Source: Victivallales bacterium Lenti_02 (GTDB lineage: Bacteria > Verrucomicrobiota > Lentisphaeria > Oligosphaerales > Lenti-02). Taken from it: a stretch of DNA of 8,842 nt. Below are positions 1 through 7,500 of the stretch, piece after piece. The translations under genes were made by a program, and so were the position numbers. Under the pieces are notes generated by a model, which saw only the letters and a list, made by a program, of their open reading frames with translations, was not told the origin of the DNA and searched no databases. Where the stretch lies: contig LVAZ01000532.1 of NCBI GenBank assembly GCA_001603055.1, forward strand, positions 1-8,842. Reading direction: 5' to 3'. The first letter of the stretch is position 1. Each line of letters starts with the position of its first letter.

Positions 1-414
1 GGGTGGGGCCGAGAGCTGCTGGCGGAACCAGCGGGCGGCGTCGGCGAGCAGGGCGAGTCCCCGCTCGCGGTTGGTTTTGCGGGTGTCGCGCTCCTCGGGG
101 GAGGTGTCCTGCCCTCCCGACTCGGGAATCTGGACGCCGGTGCGCTGGGCCAGGAGGCGCACCGCATCGATGAAATCCACGTTCTCGATGTCCTGGATGA
201 AGGTGAAGACCGAGCCGCTCTTGCCGCAGCCGAAGCACTTGAATGCCTGGTGGTCGGAGCTGACCTTGAAGGAGGGGGTTTTCTCCTTGTGGAAGGGGCA
301 GCAGCCCCAGGCGTCGCGCCCCCGCTGCTTGAGGGGGATATAGGCCCCGACGACGTCGGTGATGTCGGCGCGCTGGCGGATTTCGTCGATGACTTCTTCG
401 GGAATTCGGGCCAT
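1..414 (-). CDS. dnaG: DNA primase DnaG, N-terminal part (gene runs off the left edge)
   Basis: Reading leftwards from the ATG at 414, the frame stays open for 138 codons to the window edge, so only the N-terminal zinc-binding domain and the beginning of the linker to the RNA polymerase domain are present. DnaG synthesises the RNA primers for chromosomal replication with the DnaB helicase. The start MARIPEEVIDEIRQRADI is typical of the family. A CHC2-type zinc finger is visible: Cys39-Pro-Phe-His42, then HKEKTPSFKV, then Cys60-Phe-Gly-Cys63. It is followed by the usual GSVFTFIQ and FIDAVRLLA segments (residues 68-89). The ATG at 414 is the first possible start, because a TAA lies in frame two codons upstream. 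No clear Shine-Dalgarno precedes it, and the upstream TPR gene ends only 8 bp before it, so translation probably depends on coupling to that gene. The TOPRIM domain and helicase-binding domain lie outside the window. Identification is firm. Confidence 0.95.
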   Translation of the reverse strand, partial: MARIPEEVIDEIRQRADITDVVGAYIPLKQRGRDAWGCCPFHKEKTPSFKVSSDHQAFKCFGCGKSGSVFTFIQDIENVDFIDAVRLLAQRTGVQIPESGGQDTSPEERDTRKTNRERGLALLADAARWFRQQLSAPP

Positions 415-422
415 GGGTTAGT

Positions 423-1205
423 CTATTGGCGGAGGCGGCGTTCGCGGGCGAGCTGGCGGAGTCGTTCGCGGATTTCGGCCTGGTTGGTGGGGTCGCGGCG
501 CTCGATTCTCCGGGCCAGGCTTTCCCGGTAGTAGGTCATGGCCTGCCGGGGGTCCTTGAGGTAGATGTCGTGGATGACGGCCAGATTCTGGAGGATGACG
601 GGATTGCCGGGATCGAGGCGCAGGGCTTCCTCGAAACGCAGCCGGGCCTGGTCGTACTGGCCCTGGCCCACCAGCAGCAGGCCCAGGCAGTTGTGGGTTT
701 CGGGCTCGCGGCCGAAGGAACGGTGGGCGCGCAGGGCTTGCAGGTAGCGGGCCCCGTCGGGCAGATTCTGCTTCATGCAGCAGCGGGCGAGGAGGACCAG
801 CACGTCGGGCACGTATTCCTCGTAGCCGCTTTTGAGGTGCAGGGCGTTCTTGAGCGGCCCGATGGCGTCGCCATAGTCGCCGAGCCGCCAGAGAATCCAG
901 CCGTGGAAATACTGGGCGAGGAAATGGTCCGGCGCGGCGGCGGCCATCTGGGCCAGTTGGGTCTTCGCCTCGCGGGGACGGTCGTTGGCGAGCAGGGCGT
1001 AGCCGTAGAGGATGCCGAAATCGATGTTGCGGGGGGCGGCCTGGAAAGCCTGCCGGGCAAGGGTCACCCCCTTGGCGAAATCGCCTGCGGCCATCGCCGT
1101 TTCCGCCTCGCGCGCGGTCTGTTCGGGATGGGTGCGCGAGCAGCCTGCCAGGAGCCCGCCAAGGAGGGCCAGGGCCAGGGCAAGTTGTCTCGGGAGAAGG
1201 CGCAC
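423..1205 (-). CDS. TPR-repeat lipoprotein
   Basis: This encodes a 260-residue protein starting at GTG 1205. The N-terminus is a lipoprotein signal peptide: VRLLPR, a hydrophobic stretch LALALALLGGLL, and a lipobox Leu-Ala-Gly-Cys with the acceptor at Cys22. The mature protein is almost entirely tetratricopeptide helices. Repeats can be read at about residues 30-60, 63-95, 97-130, 169-202 (the most canonical, with YDQARLRFEEALRLDPGNP) and 203-235, followed by a basic, Arg-rich end (residues 232-260). TPRs mediate protein-protein contacts; the partner is unknown. The likely location is the periplasmic face of a membrane, anchored by lipid added by Lgt, whose gene is divergent next door. The open frame continues upstream antisense to lgt, but the signal peptide and a GAAGAAAGA ribosome-binding site 6 nt before the GTG support this start; a GTG at 1253 is an alternative. 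It probably heads a unit with dnaG. The TPR lipoprotein call is secure; its specific role is unknown. Confidence 0.85.
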   Translation of the reverse strand: MRLLPRQLALALALLGGLLAGCSRTHPEQTAREAETAMAAGDFAKGVTLARQAFQAAPRNIDFGILYGYALLANDRPREAKTQLAQMAAAAPDHFLAQYFHGWILWRLGDYGDAIGPLKNALHLKSGYEEYVPDVLVLLARCCMKQNLPDGARYLQALRAHRSFGREPETHNCLGLLLVGQGQYDQARLRFEEALRLDPGNPVILQNLAVIHDIYLKDPRQAMTYYRESLARRIERRDPTNQAEIRERLRQLARERRLRQ

Positions 1206-1211
1206 GGCTGG

Positions 1212-1220
1212 TCTTTCTTC
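1212..1220 (-). promoter_or_regulatory. Ribosome-binding site for the TPR lipoprotein
   Basis: The minus strand reads GAAGAAAGA here, 6 nt before the GTG at 1205. It is a purine-rich but imperfect Shine-Dalgarno. It matters because the frame is open far upstream and this site, with the signal peptide that directly follows, fixes the likely start. Confidence 0.45.
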
Positions 1221-1347
1221 GGTTGACGGCGTCGCGGGAACGGATATCTGCACGGTACTCTGCGGCAGGCCGAAATCAAGGGTCTCCGGCACAACCTTCG
1301 GGACTGATTTTGTCGCGCCCGGCGCTCCCCGATTCGTGTCGGCAGCG

Positions 1348-1376
1348 TTGCATCGGCGGTGCCGCCACGCTAGATT
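1348..1376 (+). promoter_or_regulatory. Candidate sigma70-type promoter for the lgt operon
   Basis: A -35-like TTGCAT (1348-1353) is separated by exactly 17 bp from a -10-like TAGATT (1371-1376); each matches the consensus at four of six positions. Transcription would start near 1383, giving a leader of about 42 nt before the lgt ATG at 1425. The spacer contains a short inverted repeat, GGCGG-TG-CCGCC (1355-1366), which could be an operator or chance in GC-rich DNA. Assigned by eye; the housekeeping sigma consensus of this organism is not known. Confidence 0.4.
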
Positions 1377-1424
1377 CCCGCTTCGGTTTTCTGCTGATAT
1401 GCGAACGAATGATAGGCTAGGCAC

Positions 1425-2180
1425 ATGACCCCCATCGCGTTTCGAATCGGGCCGCTGGAAATCTACTGGTACGGCATCTGCATGGCCCTGGCCTTTCTGG
1501 CGGGTTCGGCGATGGCCACCTATCTGGCCCCCCGGCGGAATCTGCCGCGCGACACGGTGGGGGATTTGCTGACCTGGGGCATCGTCGGCGGCCTGGTCGG
1601 GGCGCGCCTGCTGTTCGTGCTGCAGAATCTTGATTCGTATCTGGACCGTCCCGTGCAGATGTTCAACATCCGCGAGGGGGGGCTGGTGTTCTACGGGGGA
1701 TTCATCCTGGCTTCCCTGCTCATCGTCTGGCGGGCGAGGGTCAAGAAGCTGCCGGTGCCGGGGCTGGCGGATGTGCTGGCCGTTTCCCTGCCGCTGGCGC
1801 ACGGGGTCGGTCGGATCGGCTGTTTCCTGCATGGCTGCTGCCACGGGCGCGTCTACGAGGGCTGCTGCGCGGTCCACTACGCGGTTCCGGACGCCTCCTA
1901 CTTCCCCATCCAGTTGGTCGAGTCCTTCGCCAATTTTGTCCTGTCCGGGGTGCTGTTCGCGCTGTTTTTCCGGGCCTCGTTCCGGGGCAGGCTGTTTCCG
2001 GCCTATCTGATGCTCTATCCGCTGGCCCGTTTTCTGATCGAGTTCGGGCGGGGGGACTACGAGAGCCTGCCGTTCGGGCTGACTCCCGCGCAATGGGTCT
2101 GTTTCCCGGTATTCGCGGTGGGTGCGGCGCTCTGGTTCCGGCTGCGTCCCGGGCGGGGGAAAGAGCCGGCCACGAAATGA
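1425..2180 (+). CDS. lgt: Prolipoprotein diacylglyceryl transferase Lgt
   Basis: This 251-residue membrane protein carries the Lgt hallmarks. Lgt transfers diacylglycerol from phosphatidylglycerol to the lipobox cysteine of prolipoproteins, the first step of lipoprotein maturation, in the inner membrane. Visible features are the N-terminal IYWYG motif (13-17) leading into a membrane segment, a GGLVGARLLFVL segment (55-66), REGGLVFYGG (83-92), the signature GVGRIGCFLHGCCHGR (127-142), PIQLVE (161-166) and a late RFLIEFGRGD (202-211) with its conserved arginines. Arg130 corresponds to the essential arginine of the signature. Where the E. coli enzyme has His103 in its HGG motif, this one has Tyr90, and the N-F-x-N-G-E part of the signature is C-F-x-H-G-C-C; I recall this variant as common outside the Gammaproteobacteria. 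A second Cys pair lies at 147-148. It is the first gene of the operon; its TGA overlaps the ATG of the next gene. Shine-Dalgarno is weak (AGG about 4 nt upstream). Confidence 0.95.
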   Translation: MTPIAFRIGPLEIYWYGICMALAFLAGSAMATYLAPRRNLPRDTVGDLLTWGIVGGLVGARLLFVLQNLDSYLDRPVQMFNIREGGLVFYGGFILASLLIVWRARVKKLPVPGLADVLAVSLPLAHGVGRIGCFLHGCCHGRVYEGCCAVHYAVPDASYFPIQLVESFANFVLSGVLFALFFRASFRGRLFPAYLMLYPLARFLIEFGRGDYESLPFGLTPAQWVCFPVFAVGAALWFRLRPGRGKEPATK

Positions 2181-3235
2181 GCGACGACCGGCCAACCCCG
2201 TCCGAGCCGCGCGGCACCGAGCGCCTGAGTGTTCCCGCCGAACTCGCGCGTCTGCGGATCGACCTGTCGCTGGCGCGGCTGTTTCCCGAGCATTCGCGGG
2301 GCTATTTCCAGCAGTGCATCCGGGAGGGGCGGGTGCGCCTGAACGGGCGGCAAATCCAGCCCAAGAGCCCGGTCGCGGCGGGCGATGTGGTCGAAATCCG
2401 CTGGCCGGAGCGGAAAATCTACGATCTGGTGCCCCAGGAGGTGGAATTCACGATTCTGGCCGAGGACCGGGACGTGATCGTGATCAACAAGCCGCCGGGC
2501 TTGGTGGTGCATCCCGCCGAGGGGAACACCGAGGGCACTCTGGTGCATGGCTTGCTGCACTACGACTACGAGGCGTTCCGCGCCATGGTGGACGCCACCA
2601 TGCGCCCGGGGATAGTCCACCGGCTGGACAAGGACACCTCGGGGGCGATGGTGATCGCCCGCAATATGGTGGCCCGCCAGCGGCTCAAGGATGCTTTCAA
2701 GGAACGGTTGACCGAGAAGACCTATCTGGCGATTGTGGTGGGCGAGTGCGGCGCGCCGTTCGGGACCATCGAGACCCAGATGGGGCGCCATCCGGTGCTG
2801 CGCACCAAGATGGCGGTTCTCCCGGAGGGCGGCAAATACGCGCTCACCAAGTACCGGGTGCTCGGCATCGGGCAGGGCTGCACCCTGCTCGAAGTGCGCA
2901 TCTACACGGGGCGCACCCACCAGATTCGGGTTCACGTCTCGCATATCCACCATCCGATACTCGGCGACCATCTCTATGGCGGGCGGGGGCGGGATGTGCC
3001 GATCACGGTGCCGCGGCAGATGCTGCACGCCTGGAAACTGGCTTTCCCCCATCCGCGCACCGGGGTGATGCGGGAATACATGGCGCCGCCCCCGGCGGAT
3101 TTCCGCCTGGCGCTGCACGAGCTGGATCTGCCCCATGTGAACGGGGGGCCCTTCGCCGAGAATCCGGTGGTTCCGCCCGGCTGGGAGGTCCCCGTCGAAC
3201 TGCCCGTGGACGATTTGGAAGAGGACGAGCAATGA
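2177..3235 (+). CDS. rluD: RluA-family (RluD-type) 23S rRNA pseudouridine synthase
   Basis: This 352-residue protein isomerises specific uridines to pseudouridine, most likely in 23S rRNA (in E. coli RluD acts on helix 69). An S4 RNA-binding domain spans about residues 25-77 (LRIDLSLARLFPEHSRG ... VRLNGRQIQPKSPVAAGD). The catalytic domain follows, with INKPPGLVVHPAEGN (103-117), the motif HRLDKDTSG whose Asp151 is the expected nucleophile, KTYLAIVVG (181-189) and GRTHQIRVH (245-253). The NTEGTLVHGLLHYD and RHPVLRTKMAV stretches resemble RluD more than RluC, but the exact target is inferred. About 35 C-terminal residues, ending in an acidic DDLEEDEQ tail, extend beyond the core. The start is the ATG at 2177, which overlaps the lgt stop as ATGA. 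An upstream in-frame ATG at 2093 would add 28 residues lying wholly inside lgt with no family similarity that I can see. It overlaps the next gene by another ATGA. Confidence 0.92.
   Translation: MSDDRPTPSEPRGTERLSVPAELARLRIDLSLARLFPEHSRGYFQQCIREGRVRLNGRQIQPKSPVAAGDVVEIRWPERKIYDLVPQEVEFTILAEDRDVIVINKPPGLVVHPAEGNTEGTLVHGLLHYDYEAFRAMVDATMRPGIVHRLDKDTSGAMVIARNMVARQRLKDAFKERLTEKTYLAIVVGECGAPFGTIETQMGRHPVLRTKMAVLPEGGKYALTKYRVLGIGQGCTLLEVRIYTGRTHQIRVHVSHIHHPILGDHLYGGRGRDVPITVPRQMLHAWKLAFPHPRTGVMREYMAPPPADFRLALHELDLPHVNGGPFAENPVVPPGWEVPVELPVDDLEEDEQ
3221..3225 (+). promoter_or_regulatory. Shine-Dalgarno that fixes the start of the oxidoreductase gene
   Basis: GAGGA lies 6 nt before the ATG at 3232, inside the end of the pseudouridine synthase gene. 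The downstream frame is open for 370 codons upstream of this ATG, so the site, together with the Rossmann motif just after the ATG, picks the true start. Confidence 0.6.
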
Positions 3236-4578
3236 GCCAGAGAGTTCTCCGCATTGGCGTGGTGGGCGGCGGGATGTTCTTCGAGGACATCATCGGCCCC
3301 GCTCTGCACGATTTCGCGCGCGGCGGTTTCGCCGGTGCCCTGGGCAGTATCGGCCTGAGCCACTTCGCGCCGCTGGTCGCCGATATCCGCATCGAGTTCG
3401 CGGCCATCGGCACCCGCAGCCGCGACAAGGGCACTGCCGACTTCATCCGCGACGCCTTTCTGAACGAGTTCCCCGAGTCCGGCCTGACCAGCCACTACGG
3501 CGACGAGGTCTGGCGCGAGATGATCGCCCGGCGCGAACTCGATGTTCTGGTGGTCGCCGGTCCCGACGACATGCACAGCCGGGCCATTCTCGACGCGCTC
3601 GCCGCCGGGCTGCACGTCGTCACCGAGAAGCCCATGTGCCTGCACACCGCCGAGGCCGACGCGGTGATCGCCGCCGCCGAGCGGGCGGGCCGGATCGTGG
3701 CCGTGGACCTGCACAAGCGCTACGATCCCTTCATCCGGGACATGATGACCAACTCGCTGCCCGCCTACAACCGCATCCACCGGGTCAGGGCCGTGCTCGA
3801 GGAACCGCTGACGGTCGCCACCGAGACCTTCCAGTGGGCCGAGCGGTCGAATCCCTTCGCCTACGTGGGCTGCCACTGGCTCGATGTGGTCGCCCATTAC
3901 ATGGACGTCAAGCCCCGCGCCCTCTACGCCACCGGCGAGCGGATGCTGCTGGAAAACTGGGACCGCTACCGCTACGAAGTCGCCATTCTCCGGGGCCAGG
4001 ACCCGGAGGCCGCGAAGAAGCACGGTCCCATCCATGCCTGGGACGCCTTCAACGTCAACATCACCTACGACAACGGCATGCGCGGGGATTTCAACAACAC
4101 CTGGATCAACCCCGCCGACTTCGAGGGCGCGGTGAACCAGGAGCTGGAAGTCTACGGCGTGCTCGGGCGCGGGTTCGTGGACCAGCAGGAGCGGGGATTC
4201 CGCGAGGCGGTCACCGGGGCGGGCAGCCGCACCCGCAATCCGGCCTTCGGGGGACGCATCCGCAACATGGGGGCGCACACCGAGCTGTACGGCTACGGCA
4301 AGGCCTCCCTGGCGGCCGGGCTGCTTGCCATCGCCCGTGCCCAGTTTCTCGGCGAGTCCCCCGCCAGTCTGGCGGGCAGCTATCCCGACGCCGCCAGCCA
4401 GCGCAGCGTGACCATGATTATCGAGGCCGCCACCCGCGTGGCCGAACTCAACTACGCCCATTTCCAGGAACGCGGCGCAGCCCCCGTCAGCGCCCTGCTG
4501 GACGACGACAGCATCACCATTCTCGATCCCTTCGGCCCCGCCGGAGGAACCGTGCTCTACCGCCGCGGCGAAGCGTAA
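3232..4578 (+). CDS. Gfo/Idh/MocA-family NAD(P)-dependent oxidoreductase
   Basis: A 448-residue cytoplasmic dehydrogenase of the Gfo/Idh/MocA superfamily, which oxidises or reduces sugars, inositols and related polyols. The N-terminal Rossmann fold opens with RIGVVGGGMFFEDIIG (7-22). The second strand, IEFAAIGTRS (54-63), ends in Thr-Arg-Ser rather than the acidic residue typical of NAD-only enzymes, which may favour NADP. VVAGPDDMHS (107-116) and VTEKPM (130-135, with the family's Glu-Lys-Pro) complete the nucleotide-binding half. The C-terminal alpha/beta domain has HKRYDP (161-166) and GCHWLD (213-218), at the place of the family's conserved catalytic His/Asp region. A longer than usual stretch (about residues 22-52) separates the glycine motif from the second strand. 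There is no signal peptide. It starts at the ATG overlapping the previous stop (ATGA), with a good Shine-Dalgarno. The family is clear; the substrate cannot be read from the sequence, and its operon partners do not suggest one. Confidence 0.88.
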   Translation: MSQRVLRIGVVGGGMFFEDIIGPALHDFARGGFAGALGSIGLSHFAPLVADIRIEFAAIGTRSRDKGTADFIRDAFLNEFPESGLTSHYGDEVWREMIARRELDVLVVAGPDDMHSRAILDALAAGLHVVTEKPMCLHTAEADAVIAAAERAGRIVAVDLHKRYDPFIRDMMTNSLPAYNRIHRVRAVLEEPLTVATETFQWAERSNPFAYVGCHWLDVVAHYMDVKPRALYATGERMLLENWDRYRYEVAILRGQDPEAAKKHGPIHAWDAFNVNITYDNGMRGDFNNTWINPADFEGAVNQELEVYGVLGRGFVDQQERGFREAVTGAGSRTRNPAFGGRIRNMGAHTELYGYGKASLAAGLLAIARAQFLGESPASLAGSYPDAASQRSVTMIIEAATRVAELNYAHFQERGAAPVSALLDDDSITILDPFGPAGGTVLYRRGEA

Positions 4579-4582
4579 AGGA
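4578..4582 (+). promoter_or_regulatory. Shine-Dalgarno of the transglutaminase-like gene
   Basis: AAGGA sits 8 nt before the ATG at 4591 and overlaps the last base of the preceding TAA. The 12-bp gap leaves no room for a separate promoter, so this gene is probably read from the same transcript as lgt. Confidence 0.6.
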
Positions 4583-4590
4583 AACATCCC

Positions 4591-7500
4591 ATGATCCAGC
4601 GTACAGTCCTCGTCCTTCTTTTCCTGCTGGTCGGTCTCCGGGTCCAGGCCCTGCCGGACTACTACAGCGCGGGCCTGCTCGAAGTGGAGGCTGTCATGGC
4701 GGTCGCCGCCGAGGTGACGGCCGAGCGCTTCCCCAACGCCGACAGTGTGCTGGTGGACGACCACATCATCGAGGAGTACGAGCCCGACGGCACGTCCATC
4801 AGTTACGACGACACCTTTGTCAAGGTGCTGACCGAGAAGGGGCGCCGCGAGTCCTCCACCCTGAGCCGCCATTTCACGCTGCCCTACGGCGAGGCCGGGT
4901 TCACCCTGGTCGAGGTCATCAAGCCCGACGGCACCCGTCGGCCCGTGGACCTCGCCAGCATGAGCCGGGTGATGGTGGACCGCTCCCAGATGGGCTCCAA
5001 CATCTTCAATCCCAACTCGAAGGTGCTGCAAGTCACGGTTCCCGATCTGGCAATCGGCGACGTGGTTCGCTATGTGGCCAAGAGCGAGACCCTGAAGCCC
5101 CGCGTGCCCAACACCTGGAGCGACTACCAGGTCCTGGAGTACACCGCCCCCATCCTCCGGCTGGTCTACGAGGTGCGCGCCCCCCAGTCCCTGCCGCTGC
5201 AAAACATCGCCCTCAAGGCCGAAGTCGAGGGCACGGTCGCCTTCACCCAGAGCGAGGCGGACGGGCGCATCGTCTATCGCTGGGAGGTCACCGACGTGCC
5301 CCAGATGTTCGGCGAGCCGAAGATGCCCCCGCTCTACACGGTGGTCCAGCGCCTCCTGGTCAGCACGATTCCCGACTGGCAGTACGTCTCCCGGTGGTAC
5401 TGGCGGCTCAGCGAGCCCCATCTCGAATGCACGCCGGAGATGACGGCGAAGGTCGCGGAACTGACCAAGGGGCTGACGGACCGGGACGAGCGGATTGCCG
5501 CCCTGTTCCGCTTCGTCTCCCAGGAAATCCGCTACATGGGGATCACCGTCGAGGAGGAGGCCCCCGGCTACGAGCCCCATCCGGCCAAGGACACCTTCGC
5601 CCAGCGCCACGGGGTGTGCCGCGACAAGGCCGCTCTGCTGGTGGCCCTGCTGCGCGAGGCGGGGATCAAGGCGTACCCGGTGCTCATCCACAACGGCCCG
5701 AAGAAGGACGAGGAAGTGCCCCAGCCCTTTTTCAACCACGCCGTGGTGGCGGCCGAGACCGAGGACGGCAACGGCTACATTCTGATGGACCCGACCGACG
5801 AGAACACCAAGCAGCTTTTCCCCGCCTATCTCGCCAACCAGAGCTATCTAGTGGCCCGCCCCGAGGGAGACACTCTCCGCACTAGTCCCGTCGAGCCCGC
5901 CACCGAGAATCTGGTGGTGGTGACCACCCGCGCCGAGATCGCGGCCGACGGTTCCCTGCGGGGCACGGCGGAACTGCTCTTCGACGGCATCAACGACAAT
6001 GTCTACCGGGGCTATTTCTCGCGGGTCCGGCCCGAGGAGCAGCGGCGGCTCTTCGAGTCGGTGGTGAACCGGATGGTGGCCGGGGCCCGGCTGACCAGCC
6101 TGACCATTCTGCCCGAGGACATGCAGGACATCAGCCGCCATCTTGAAGTCCGCCTTGCCTTCGCCGCCGAGGACGCGGTGATGACCGACGGCGGGACCGC
6201 CATGCTCACCGTGCCCCGGCTCGGCGCCAGCGTCGGCATGGTCAACTTCATCCTGCGCGATGCCTCCCTGGCCGAGCGCAAGTTCCCCTTCCTCAACGAA
6301 TTCGCCTGCGGGGTGCGGGAGAGTCTGGAACTGACGGTGGCACCCGAGCTGGGCCGGGCGGCGGCCCTGCCCGAGTATCCTGTCATCGACACCCCGACCC
6401 TGCTGTGGACCCGTCGTCTGGAGGCCACCGCGAACGGCCTCGCCGGCCAGGCCGAGTTCCTGATCCGCGTGCCCGAATTCACGCCCGAGGAATATCGTTG
6501 CCTGAAGGAGACCCTGCGGGTCATCGAGGCGAACGCCCGCAAGATGCCCGTCTTCGTCCGCTCCGCCGCCGAAGCGTCGGCGGACATCCGCATCCTCGAG
6601 GATGCCTGGGACTATGAAATCGCCGACCGGCACAACTGGACCGTGACCCGGCGGCTGCGGAAGCAGTTCCTCACCTACAAGGGCATGAAGGACCACAGCG
6701 AGATCAAGATCGACTACAATCCGGCCTTCGCCGAGGTCGAGTTGCTGGCCGCCACCGTCCGCAACGGGGATCAGGAGCAGACCATCAGCGAGAAGGAGAT
6801 CAACCTGATGGACCAGGGCTGGGTGGCCTCCGCCCCCCGCTACCCCGAGGGCAAGACTCTGGTGGCGAGCCTGCCGGGGGTGCAGGTCGGCAGCATCGTC
6901 GAATACTCCTACCGGGTCACCTTCCGGGACCGGCCCTTTGTGGCGGGGCAGATTCCCTTCCGGGGGTATGATCCCGTCGATCGCCAGACCCTCCGCATTC
7001 GTGTGCCCCGCTCGTTGCGGCTCGATTTCTCGCCCGGTGATCCGGCGATTGTCCGGACCGATTCCACGGAGGATGGTTTCAAGGTTTACGAGTTCGTCGC
7101 CACCGGCCAGCCCGCCGTCCGGCGGGAGGACGATCTGCCGCCCTGGTGGGCCTTCAATCCCACCGTCACCTTCAGCTCCGGCGAATGGCGCGAGTACGCC
7201 AGGCAGGTCCGGGACGTGCTCGGCAAGGCGTCGGCGGATGCCGCGCTGGCTGAACGCAAGGCCGACGAACTCTGCGCGGGGGTGAAGGAGAGCGAGGCGC
7301 GGGTCGTCGCCATCCGCGACTTCGTCGCCAAAGCCATTCTCGCGGCCGGTCCCGGCCTGCATGAACTGCCGCTCGCCGCCATCACCCCGGCGGACCGGGT
7401 GCTGGCCGACGGCTACGGCAACAGCGCCGACCGCGCCGTCCTGCTCTACGCGATGCTCCGCCGCGCCGGGCTCCGTCCCGAGTTCGTGCTGGCGTCGCGG

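Noticed and set aside
2093..2176. Earlier ATG for the pseudouridine synthase.
   Set aside because: It would add 28 residues fully inside lgt; the ATGA overlap at 2177 is the usual operon arrangement and the family core begins after it.
1206..2195. The TPR frame stays open upstream antisense to lgt, allowing a 590-residue protein.
   Set aside because: The extension is antisense to a clear lgt gene, has no recognisable domain, and would bury a textbook lipoprotein signal peptide in mid-protein.
2974..5739. A 921-codon open frame on the minus strand.
   Set aside because: It is antisense to rluD, the oxidoreductase and the transglutaminase-like gene, all strongly supported. It is Gly/Asp/His/Gln-rich low-information sequence, as expected of a shadow frame in GC-rich DNA.
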